From Centrapalus pauciflorus (lineage: Eukaryota; Streptophyta; Magnoliopsida; Asterales; Asteraceae), in contig JAANYP010002013.1 of the NCBI GenBank assembly GCA_020465985.1, positions 1 through 64,000 on the forward strand: a DNA stretch of 64,000 nucleotides. The letters are read 5' to 3'. This document shows, piece by piece, positions 11,127 through 22,090 of the stretch. Both the position numbers and the translations under genes were made by a program. The notes below the pieces were generated by a model. It did no database searches and was not told where the DNA came from. It was given only the letters and a program-made list of their open reading frames with translations. Positions within the stretch are counted from its first letter, which is position 1; every line of letters begins with the position of its first letter.

Positions 11127-12214
11127 AGTATTGGTGCTGATTAAGAATATGGAGATCTTAGAGGTGGAAACTGAACACGGATGGGTTGGACTGAAACCAG
11201 AGTGTTCTGAATTCGGATGCTTGAGTTCGGATGAACAGTGATTCGGATGGAGTAACCGAATTCGGATGGAGTGATTTCGGATGAATAGTGAGTCGGATGG
11301 GTTGATTTTGGATGACTAGACTTCGGATGGGTCAATTTCGGATGAATAGTAATCCGGATGAAGGTCCTAATTCGGATGAGTGTCCTAATTCGGATGTGTG
11401 TCCTAATTCGGATGAACAGTTGTACTTGGGGGAATCAAAGTCGGATGACCTAAGTTCGGATGGACCAATGGACCGAATTCGGATGAACCGAATTCGGATG
11501 AACAGTGAAGTGGCCGAAATATGATGGTTCCGAAATAGGGACAGAGGAAGGACCGAATTCGGATGGTCCGAAATGGTGTGGTCCGAAATTAAAAAATTTA
11601 AGAACAAGTCCCAATCAGTGAAAAATGGAAAGTCTTTCCTGAACTTCGGATGGTCCGAAGTTCGGATTGGACCGAATTGGGGTCCGAAATTGACTTATGG
11701 GGTGTCCGAAATTCACCTAAGTATGGTCCGAATTAGGATGATTGTGGGGTCCGAATTTGGTGCCTATGTGGTCCGAAATGCTACAGTATGTAATCCGAAA
11801 TACAGCAGGTTTTTACGTTTTTCTAAGGCAGAAAAGACAGAATTCGATTTTTATCAGTTTTAATGCCTAAAAACAGTTCTAAATGATTTATAAACTATTT
11901 TAAACACTTTTGGTGATTTAAAACAACCTAGAAAACACTTAAAACTAGCATGAACACATGAAAAACCCACTTAAAAAACCCATATTTTCAAGCTTCAAAA
12001 TGGTCGATTCTTGATGATTTTAACAAAGATATGGAAGTAAATGAGTTTAAAATCCATATATAATGATAATGTGATGTTTATAGAACCATTATAACACAAG
12101 AAACTCGAAAAACCATGAAAAATGAAGATCTAACCGGTTGAATATTGAAGAACTCGAAGAACATGAACAACCCAGCAGAACCCGTAAGTAATCAGTTGAA
12201 ATCCACCCCTCTGA
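11127..12214 (-). other. Element 1 leader with CATCCGAA repeat array
   Basis: About 1.1 kb between the primer site and the first gag methionine. No protein is evident. From 11178 to 11652 the plus strand has 19 copies of CGGATG, mostly as TTCGGATG, followed to about 11800 by scattered GTCCGAA motifs. In element sense these read CATCCGAA. TTCGAG-type motifs also occur near 12130-12160. An acceptor-like TTAATCAG lies just before the gag ATG in sense, so part of the leader may be intronic, but I see no convincing donor. Confidence 0.75.
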
Positions 12215-12226
12215 GCTCTGATACCA
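12215..12226 (-). other. Primer-binding site, initiator tRNA-Met type
   Basis: In element sense the bases are TGGTATCAGAGC, the canonical complement of the 3' end of plant initiator methionine tRNA. It starts two bases after the 5' LTR, which is the expected spacing for Ty1/copia first-strand priming. Confidence 0.95.
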
Positions 12227-12228
12227 AT

Positions 12229-12591
12229 TGTAAATGTGAAATCCCGAATGTATTCAGCACCTTAACGTTTTTCTCATCAAACACATGAAGAAACCATGCT
12301 CAATAAATGTGTTTAATAAAGAAGAAGACAAGATGAATGTTTGAAGACTCTTGATGGAACAGTGGAACAGTGGCGGCTGAGAATTGAATTTCAAATGTAG
12401 TCAACCGTGTATATTCAAAAGTAACCCTAGGAGCCTTTTTATAGGCTCCTTTAATTAAGTTACAACACTTGGCAACAATGGCCCCTACACTTTTACATAG
12501 ACATGAAATACATAGAAATAAATACAAGACAAATTACAATGAAAATAAATATTACAAAATAACTCCTAGGATCGAAATAATAAATCTAACA
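12229..12591 (-). repeat. 5' LTR of element 1
   Basis: A 363-bp LTR that reads TGTTAGATTT...CATTTACA in element sense. A TATA box (CCTATAAAAAGG in sense) sits near 12432-12443, inside a 7-bp inverted repeat AGGAGCC/GGCTCCT. It is followed in element sense by the tRNA-Met primer site. It matches the other LTR at all but three substituted positions and a 3-bp GAA-type indel in the GAAGAAGAC stretch. Confidence 0.95.
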
Positions 12592-15500
12592 AAATACATT
12601 AAACTTGATTTTGAATAAGTATTTGTTTTATACACGTGCCTATAGATACGTTCGCGTACATTTGTATTTGTTTTATATACGTTACAAAGTTTATGATTCG
12701 TTGTTAATGAAGAAACACGTATAGGAGTTCTCGTATTTTAAATTTTAAATTTTTTATGCATTTAAGAATGCATATATTAGTGTGTCGTAGTGAGTACGCG
12801 TGATTTTTAATGATAGCCTGTTTTTTTCAAAAAATAACAAGTTTACGTCTGTCGCAAATCTATCGCAAATTGATTAATTTTGGGTGGGATTTGCGACGGA
12901 ATTTTGTTTCTTTCCATTATTTTCGGGTCAAAAAGCCTAAAATAGCGAGTAAGAGTATCAATTATGTAATTAAATACATCAAACTTGATTTTGAATAAGT
13001 ATTTGTTTTATACATATGCCTATAGATACGTTCGCGTACATTTGTATTTGTTTTATATACGTTACAAAGTTTATGATTCGTTGTTAATGAAGAAACACGT
13101 ATATGAGTTCTCGTATTTTAAATTTTAAAATTTTTTATGCCTTTAAGATTGCATATATTAGAATGTCGTAGTGAGTACGCGTGATTTTTAATGATAGCAT
13201 GTTTTTTTTCAAAAAATAACAAGTTTAGGTCCGTCGCAAATCGATCGCAAATTGATAATTTTTGTGAGGGATTTGCAACGGAATTTTGTTTCTTTACATT
13301 ATTTTCTGGTCAAAAAGCCTAAAATAGCAAGTAAGAATATCAATTATGTAATTAAATACATTAAACTTGATTTTAAATAAGTATTTGTTTTATACACGTG
13401 CCTATAGATACGTTCGCGTACATTTGTATTTGTTTTATATACGTTACAAAGTTTATGATTCGTTGTTAATGAAGAAAACACGTATAGGAGTTCTCGTATT
13501 TTAAATTTTTTATGCCTTTAAGAATGCATATATTAGTGTGTCGTAGTGAGTACGCGTAATTTTTAAAAGTGTAGGTCCGTCGCAAATCGATCGCAAATTG
13601 ATAATTTTTGTGAGGGATTTGCGACGGAATTTTGTTTCTTTACATTATTTTCTGGTCAAAAAGCCTAAAATAGCAAGTAAAAATATCAATTATGTAATTA
13701 AATACATCAAACTTGATTTTGAATAAGTATTTGTTTTATACACGTGCCTATAGATACGTTCGCGTACATTTGTATTTGTTTTATATACGCTACAAAGTTT
13801 ATGATTCGTTGTTAATGAAGAAACACGTATATGAGTTCTCGTATTTTAAATTTTAAAATTTTTTATGCCTTTAAGAGTGCATATATTAGTATGTCGTAGT
13901 GAGTATGCGTGATTTTTAATGATAGCATGTTTATTTTTCAAAAAATAACAAGTTTAAGTCCGTCGCAAATCGATCGCAAATTGATAATTTTTGTGAGGGA
14001 TTTGCGACGGAATTTTGTTTCTTTACATTATTTTCTGGTCAAAAAGCCTAAAATAGCAAGTAAGAATATCAATTATGTAATTAAATACATTAAACTTGAT
14101 TTTGAATAAATATTTGTTTTATACACGTGCCTATAGATACGTTCGCGTACATTTGTATTTGTTTTATATACGTTACAAAGTTTATGATTCGTTGTTAATG
14201 AAGAAACACGTATAGGAGTTCTCGTATTTTAAATTTTAAATTTTTTATGCATTTAAGAATGCACATATTAGTGTGTCGTAGTGAGTACGCGTGATTTTTA
14301 ATGATAGCCTGTTTTTTTCAAAAAATAACAAGTTTACGTCTGTCGCAATTCTATCGCAAATTGATTAATTTTGGGTGGGATTTGCGACGGAATTTTGTTT
14401 CTTTTCATTATTTTCGGGTCAAAAAGCCTAAAATAGCGAGTTAGAGTATCAATTATGTAATTAAATACATCAAACTTGATTTTGAATAAGTATTTGTTTT
14501 ATACACGTGCCTATAGATACGTTCGCGTACATTTGTATTTGTTTTATATACGTTACAAAGTTTATGATTCGTTGTTAATGAAGAAACACGTATAGGAGGT
14601 CTCGTATTTTAAATTTTAAATTTTTTATGCCTCTAAGAATGCATATATTAGTGTGTCGTAGTGAGTACGCGTGATTTTTAATGATAGCCTGTTTTTTTCA
14701 AAAAATAACAAGTTTACGTCTGTCGCAAATCTATCGCAAATTGATTAATTTTGGGTGGGATTTGCGACGGAATTTTGTTTCTTTTCATTATTTTCGGGTC
14801 AAAAAGCCTAAAATAGCGAGTAAGAGTATCAATTATGTAATTAAATACATCAAACTTGATTTTGAATAAGTATTTGTTTTATACACGTGCCTATAGATAC
14901 GTTCGCGTACATTTGTATTTGTTTTATATACGTTACAAAGTTTATGATTCGTTGTTAATGAAGAAACACGTATATGAGTTCTCGTATTTTAAATTTTAAA
15001 ATTTTTTATGCCTTTAAGAGTGCATATATTAGTGTGTCGTAGTGAGTACGCGTGATTTTTAATGATAGCATGTTTTTTTTTCAAAAAATAACAAGTTTAG
15101 GTCCGTCGCAAATCGATCGCAAATTGATAATTTTTGTGAGGGATTTGCGACGGAATTTTGTTTCTTTACATTATTTTCTGGTCAAAAAGCCTAAAATAGC
15201 AAGTAAGAATATCAATTATGTAATTAAATACATTAAACTTGATTTTGAATAAGTATTTGTTTTATACACGTGCCTATAGATACGTTCGCGTACATTTGTA
15301 TTTGTTTTATATACGTTACAAAGTTTATGATTCGTTGTTAATGAAGAAACACGTATAGGAGTTCTCGTATTTTAAATTTTAAATTTTTTATGCATTTAAG
15401 AATGCACATATTAGTGTGTCGTAGTGAGTACGCGTGATTTTTAATGATAGCCTGTTTTTTTCAAAAAATAACAAGTTTACGTCTGTCGCAAATCTATCGC

Positions 15501-18500
15501 AAATTGATTAATTTTGGGTGGGATTTGCGACGGAATTTTGTTTCTTTTCATTATTTTCGGGTCAAAAAGCCTAAAATAGCGAGTAAGAGTATCAATTATG
15601 TAATTAAATACATAAAACTTGATTTTGAATAAGTATTTTTTATATACACGTGCCTATAGATACGTTCGCGTACATTTGTATTTGTTTTATATATGTTACA
15701 AAGTTTATGATTCGTTGTTAGTGAAGAAACACGTATATGAGTTCTCGTTTTTATGCCTTTAAGAGTGCATATATTAGTGTGTCGTAGTGAGTACGCGTGA
15801 TTTTTAATGATAGCATGTTTTTTTCAAAAAATAACAAGTTTAGGTCCGTCGCAAATCCATCGCAAATTGATAAATTTTGTGAGGGATTTGCGACGTAATT
15901 TTGTTTCTTTACATTATCTTCTGGTCAAAAAGCCTAAAATAACGAGTAAGAATATCAATTATGTAATTAAATACAATAAACTTGATTTTGAATAAGTATT
16001 TGTTTTATACACGTGCCTATAGATACATTTGCGTACTTTTGTATTTGTTTTATATACGTTACAAAGTTTATGATTCGTTGTTAATGAAGAAACACGTATA
16101 TGAGTTCTCGTATTTTAAATTTTAAATTTTTTTATGCCTTTAAGAGTGCATATATTAGTGTGTCGTAGTGAGTACGCGTGATTTTTAATGATAGCATGTT
16201 TTTTTTCAAAAAATAACAAGTTTAGGTTCGTCGCAAATCGATCGCAAATTGATAATTTTGGGAGGGATTTGCGACGGAATTTTGTTTCTTTACATTATTT
16301 TCTGGTCAAAAAGCCTAAAATAGCAAGTAAGAATATCAATTATGTAATTAAATACATTAAACTTGATTTTGAATAAGTATTTGTTTTATACACGTGCCTA
16401 TAGATACGTTCGCGTACATTTGTATTTGTTTTATATACGTTACAAAGTTTACGATTCGTTGTTAATGAAGAAACACGTATAGGAGTTCTCGTATTTTAAA
16501 TTTTTAATTTTTTATGCATTTAAGAATGCACATATTAGTGTGTCGTAGTGAGTACGCGTGATTTTTAATGATAGCCTGTTTTTTTCAAAAAATAACAAGT
16601 TTACGTCTGTCGCAAATCTATCGCAAATTGATTAATTTTGGGTGGGATTTGCGACGGAATTTTGTTTCTTTTCATTATTTTCGGGTCAAAAAGCCTAAAA
16701 TAGCGAGTAAGAGTATCAATTATGTAATTAAATACATCAAACTTGATTTTGAATAAGTATTTGTTTTATACACGTGCCTATAGAAACGTTCGAGTACATT
16801 TGTATTTGTTTAATATACGTTACAAGATTTATGATTCGTTGTTAATGAAGAAACACGTATATGAGTTCTCGTATTTTAAATTTTAAAAATTTTTATGCCT
16901 TTAAGAGTGCATATATTAGTGTGTCGTAGTGAGTACGCGTGATTTTTAATGATAGCATGTTTTTTTTCAAAAAATAACAAGTGTAGGTCCGTCGCAAATC
17001 GATCGCAAATTGATAATCTTTGTGAGGGATTTGCGACGGAATTTTGTTTCTTTACATTATTTTCTGGTCAAAAAGCCTAAAATAGAAAGTAAGAATATCA
17101 ATTATGTAATTAAATACATTAAACTTGATTTTGAATAAGTATTTGTTTTATACACGTGCCTATAGATACGTTCGCGTACATTTGTATTTGTTTTATATAC
17201 GTTACAAAGTTTATGATTCGTTGTTAATGAAGAAACACGTATAGGAGTTCTCGTATTTTAAATTTTAAAACTTTTTATGCCTTTAAGAATGCATATATTA
17301 GTGTGTCGTAGTGAGTACGCGTGATTTTTAATGATAGCCTCCATGTTTTTTCAAAAATCAAACAAAGTATTATACGTCTGTCGGGCAAAGCTAGACTATC
17401 GGGCAAAATTGATTTATGTTTGGGTGGGGATTTGGCGACGGAATTTTGTTTCTTTTCATTATTTTCGGGTCCACAGCCTAAAATAGCGAGTAAGAGTATC
17501 AACTATGTACTTAAATACATAAAACTTGATTTTGAATAAGTATTTGTTTTATACACGTGCCTATAGATACGTTCGCGTACATTTGTATTTGTTTTATATA
17601 CGTTACAAAGTTTATGATTCGTTGTTAATGAAGAAACACGTATATGAGTTCTCGTATTTTAAATTTTAAAATTTTTTATGCCTTTAAGAGTGCATATATT
17701 AGTGTGTCGTAGTGAGTACGCGTGATTTTTAATGATAGCCTGTTTTTTTTCAAAAAATAACAAGTTTACGTCCGTCGCAAATCTATCGCAATTTGATAAA
17801 TTTTGGGTGGGATTTGCGACGGAATTTTGTTTCTTTTCATTATTTTCGTGTCAAAAAGCCTAAAATAGCGAGTAAGAGTATCAACTATGTACTTAAATAC
17901 ATAAAACTTGATTTTGAATAAGTATTTGTTTTATACACGTGCCTATAGATACGTTCGCGTACATTTGTATTTGTTTTATATACGTTACAAAGTTTATGAT
18001 TCGTTGTTAATGAAGAAACACGTATATGAGTTCTCGTATTTTAAATTTTAAAATTTTTTATGCCTTTAAGAGTGCATATATTTGTGTGTCGTAGTGAGTA
18101 CGCGTGATTTTTAATGATAACATGTTTTTTTTCAAAAAATAACAAGTGTAGGTCCGTCGCAAATCGATCGCAAATTGATATTTTTTGTGAGGGATTTGCG
18201 ACGGAATTTTGTTTCTTTACATTATTTTCTGGTCAAAAAGCCTAAAATAGCAAGTAAGAATATCAATTATGTAATTAAATACATTAAACTTGATTTTGAA
18301 TAAGTATTTGTTTTATACACGTGTCTATAGATACGTTCGCGTACATTTGTATTTGTTTTATATACGTTACAAAGTTTATGATTCGTTGTTAATGAAGAAA
18401 CACGTATAGGAGTTCTCGTATTTTAAATTTTAAATTTTTTATGCCTTTAAGAATGCATATATTAGTGTGTCGTAGTGAGTACGCGTGATTTTTAATGATA

Positions 18501-21237
18501 GCCTGTTTTTTTCAAAAAATAACAAGTTTACGTCTGTCGCAAATCTATCGCAAATTGATTAATTTTGGGTGGGATTTGCGACGGAATTTTGTTTCTTTTC
18601 ATTATTTTCGGGTCAAAAAGCCTAAAATAGCGAGTAAGAGTATCAATTATGTAATTAAATACATCAAACTTGATTTTGAATAAGTATTTGTTTTATACAT
18701 GTGCCTATAGATACGTTCGCGTACATTTGTATTTGTTTTATATACGTTACAAAGTTTATGATTCGTTGTTAATGAAGAAACACGTATATGAGTTCTCGTA
18801 TTTTAAATTTTAAAATTTTTTATGCCTTTAAGAGTGCATATATTAGTGTGTCGTAGTGAGTACGCGTGATTTTTAATGATAGCCTGTTTTTTTTCAAAAA
18901 ATAACAAGTTTACGTCCGTCGCAAATCTATCGCAATTTGATAAATTTTGGGTGGGATTTGCGACGGAATTTTGTTTCTTTTCATTATTTTCGGGTCAAAA
19001 AGCCTAAAATAGCGAGTAAGAGTATCAACTATGTAATTAAATACATAAAACTTGATTTTGAATAAGTATTTGTTTTATACACGTGCCTATAGATACGTTC
19101 GCGTACATTTGTATTTGTTTTATATACGTTACAAAGTTTATGATTCGTTGTTAATGAAGAAACACGTATATGAGTTCTCGTATTTTAAATTTTAAATTTT
19201 TTTATGCCTTTAAGAGTGCATATATTAGTGTGTCGTAGTGAGTACGCGTGATTTTTAATGATAGCATGTTTTTTTTCAAAAAATAACAAGTTTAGGTTCG
19301 TCGCAAATCGATCGCAAATTGATAATTTTGGGAGGGATTTGCGACGGAATTTTGTTTCTTTACATTATTTTCTGGTCAAAAAGCCTAAAATAGCAAGTAA
19401 GAATATCAATTATGTAATTAAATACATTAAACTTGATTTTGAATAAGTATTTGTTTTATACACGTGCCTATAGATACGTTCGCGTACATTTGTATTTGTT
19501 TTATATACGTTACAAAGTTTATGATTCGTTGTTAATGAAGAAACACGTATAGGAGTTCTCGTATTTTAAATTTTAAATTTTTTATGCCTTTAAGAATGCA
19601 TATATTAGTGTGTCGTAGTGAGTACGCGTGATTTTTAATGATAGCCTGTTTTTTTCAAAAAATAACAAGTTTACGTCTGTCGCAAATCTATCGCAAATTG
19701 ATTAATTTTGGGTGGGATTTGCGACGGAATTTTGTTTCTTTTCATTATTTTCGGGTCAAAAAGCCTAAAATAGCGAGTAAGAGTATCAATTATGTAATTA
19801 AATACATCAAACTTGATTTTGAATAAGTATTTGTTTTATACATGTGCCTATAGATACGTTCGCGTACATTTGTATTTGTTTTATATACGTTACAAAGTTT
19901 ATGATTCGTTGTTAATGAAGAAACACGTATATGAGTTCTCGTATTTTAAATTTTAAAATTTTTATGCCTTTAAGAATGCATATATTAGTGTGTCGTAGTG
20001 AGTACACGTGATTTTTAATGATAGCCTGTTTTTTTCAAAAAATAACAAGTTTACGTCTGTCGCAAATCTATCGCAAATTGATTAATTTTGGGTGGGAATT
20101 GCGACGGAATTTTGTTTCTTTTCATTATTTTCGGGTCAAAAAGCCTAAAATAGCGAGTAAGAGTATCAATTATGTAATTAAATACATCAAACTTGATTTT
20201 GAATAAGTATTTGTTTTATACATGTGCCTATAGATACGTTCGCGTACATTTGTATTTGTTTTATATACGTTACAAAGTTTATGATTCGTTGTTAATGAAG
20301 AAACACGTATATGAGTTCTCGTATTTTAAATTTTAAAATTTTTATGCCTTTAAGAATGCATATATTAGTGTGTCGTAGTGAGTACGCGTGATTTTTAATG
20401 ATAGCCTGTTTTTTTCAAAAAATAACAAGTTTACGTCTGTCGCAAATCTATCGCAAATTGATAAATTTTGTGGGGGATTTGCGACGGAATTTTGTTTCTT
20501 TACATTTTTTTCTGGTTAAAAAGCCTAATAGCGAGTAAGAGTATCAACTATGTTACTTAAATACATAAAACTTGATTTGAATAGTATTTTGTTTTTATAC
20601 AACGTGCCTTAGATACGTTCCAGTACATTTGGTATTTGTTTATATACGTACAAAGTTTATGATTCGTTTGTTTAATGAAGAAACAACGTATATGAGATCT
20701 TGTATTTTAAATTTTAATTTTTGTTATGCCTTTAAGAGTGCAAATATATTAAGTGTGTCGTAGTGAGTACGCGTGATTTTAATGGATAGCTGTTTTTTTC
20801 AAAAATACATAGGTTCCGCTAAATCGATCGCAAATTGATAATTTTTGGAGGGATTTGCGACGGACATTTTGTTTCTTTACATTATTTTTCTGGGTCAAAA
20901 AGTTAAAAATAGCAAGTAAGAATATCAAATATGTAATAAATACATTAAACTTTGATTTTGGAATAAGTATGTATGTTTTATACAACGTGCCTAATAGAAA
21001 TACGTCGCGGTGACATTGTATTTGTTTTATATACGTTACAAAGTTTTATGAATTCGTTGTTTATGAGACACGTATAGAGTTCTCGTATTTTAAATTTTAA
21101 ATTTTTTTATGCCTTTAAAGAATGCATAATATTATTGTGTCGTAGTGGGTACGCTGATTTTTAATGATAGCGCTGTTTTTTTCAAAAAAACAAGTTTTAC
21201 TGTTCTGTCGCAAATCTACGCAAATTGATTAATTTTG
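12592..21237. repeat. Tandem satellite array, right block (about 381-bp monomer)
   Basis: This continues the array of 1-4267 after the retrotransposon. There are about 22-23 monomers with the same A and B variants. The first bases complete the monomer interrupted at 4267 once one copy of the AAATA duplication is removed. A 13566 unit is shortened by internal deletion, and the unit at about 20399 joins type-A left half features to type-B right half features, which suggests recombination between variants. From about 20500 the monomers fill with single-base insertions and deletions up to the assembly gap. No coding content is supported. Confidence 0.97.
20500..21237. other. Indel-rich satellite edge next to assembly gap
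   Basis: The last two monomers carry many scattered one-base gains and losses, for example AACGTGCCTTAGATACG, GGTATTTGTTTATATACGTAC and TGTTCTGTCGC. Upstream monomers differ mostly by shared substitutions. Clustered random indels directly beside a run of N fit uncorrected long-read sequence better than biological divergence, although a decayed array edge is possible. Confidence 0.6.
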
Positions 21238-21618
21238 NNNNNNNNNNNNNNNNNNNNNNNNNNNNNNNNNNNNNNNNNNNNNNNNNNNNNNNNNNNNNNN
21301 NNNNNNNNNNNNNNNNNNNNNNNNNNNNNNNNNNNNNNNNNNNNNNNNNNNNNNNNNNNNNNNNNNNNNNNNNNNNNNNNNNNNNNNNNNNNNNNNNNNN
21401 NNNNNNNNNNNNNNNNNNNNNNNNNNNNNNNNNNNNNNNNNNNNNNNNNNNNNNNNNNNNNNNNNNNNNNNNNNNNNNNNNNNNNNNNNNNNNNNNNNNN
21501 NNNNNNNNNNNNNNNNNNNNNNNNNNNNNNNNNNNNNNNNNNNNNNNNNNNNNNNNNNNNNNNNNNNNNNNNNNNNNNNNNNNNNNNNNNNNNNNNNNNN
21601 NNNNNNNNNNNNNNNNNN
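21238..21618. other. Assembly gap (381 N)
   Basis: A run of 381 undetermined bases lies between the satellite and the first visible bases of Sirevirus element 2. The element's 5' LTR, primer-binding site and satellite junction must lie inside it or be missing. The run equals the satellite monomer length, which may reflect how the gap was sized. Confidence 0.98.
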
Positions 21619-21750
21619 ATCTAAACTGCTTATTGCTACTAACAAGTCATTGTGTTTCAGTACTAAGTTGTGTTTCAAGGTGTGAACAAATTTTCAATCT
21701 CATTCGGAGTTCATTTGATCTTGGACAAAGTTTCCCAACAAACAATCAAC
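21619..21750 (+). other. Visible end of element 2 leader
   Basis: 132 bases between the gap and the gag ATG, without protein similarity. It contains CATTGTGTTTCAG, which resembles a splice acceptor, and CATTCGGAGTT, which resembles the TCGAG-type repeats found further on. A spliced leader is possible but the upstream half is hidden. Confidence 0.4.
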
Positions 21751-22050
21751 ATGTCAAAAGATGCACTTGCTATGGGATCCGAAACCAAACCCCCAATCTT
21801 GTACAGGGGTGAATACGTTCAATGGCGGGAAAGGTTTCTGGAATTTATAAGTTTCCATGATCTGTCTGAAGAAATGCTGAAGTCATTAACTGAAGGACCA
21901 GCAATCTTTATGGAAACAATCCCAGGAGTACCAACTGGCAATCCCCCAATACCACCGAGGACTGTTGAGGTCACAAATCTGACAGAGGCACAGAAAAAGA
22001 GAAAATTAAGGAAAAGCCGAGACAAACTTTTATTGAATCAATCCCAATGA
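21751..22050 (+). pseudogene. gag: gag N-terminal part of element 2, frameshifted
   Basis: It starts MSKDALAMG and continues KPPILYRGEYVQWRERFLEF, the typical opening of copia gag (a Pro-rich start then a Tyr-x-x-Trp motif). The frame ends at TGA 22048-22050. Matching UBN2 sequence continues in another frame from about 22091. Several single-base changes between 22030 and 22090 seem responsible. They may be real mutations or consensus errors near the gap. Confidence 0.75.
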
Positions 22051-22090
22051 TATATACATACACAAATACAGACTGCAATCCATTCGATGA

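Larger units (their letters stand above)
4268..12591 (-). mobile_element. Sirevirus-type Ty1/copia retrotransposon, element 1 (internally deleted)
   Basis: An 8324-bp element in minus orientation inside a satellite monomer. It is bounded by TG...CA LTRs of 360 and 363 bp and flanked by the exact target duplication AAATA (4263-4267 and 12592-12596). In element sense the order is 5' LTR, tRNA-Met primer site, leader with a CATCCGAA repeat array, gag C-terminal part, intron-like spacer, protease start plus integrase, third ORF, polypurine tract, 3' LTR. Reverse transcriptase and RNase H are missing: integrase C-terminal sequence joins the third ORF directly near 7190. The gag N-terminus and zinc knuckle are also missing. 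The LTRs differ by three substitutions and one 3-bp indel, so the insertion is young. It probably used proteins of a related complete element. Confidence 0.93.

Noticed and set aside
1428..20206. Repeated 62-65-codon ORFs (MIACFFQKITSL...) in satellite monomers
   Set aside because: They recur because monomers are nearly identical. Many copies are broken or shifted by indels, no family is recognised, and spacing equals the monomer.
1..21237. CRISPR-like array
   Set aside because: The repeats are 381-bp tandem monomers without unique spacers, in a plant nuclear context.
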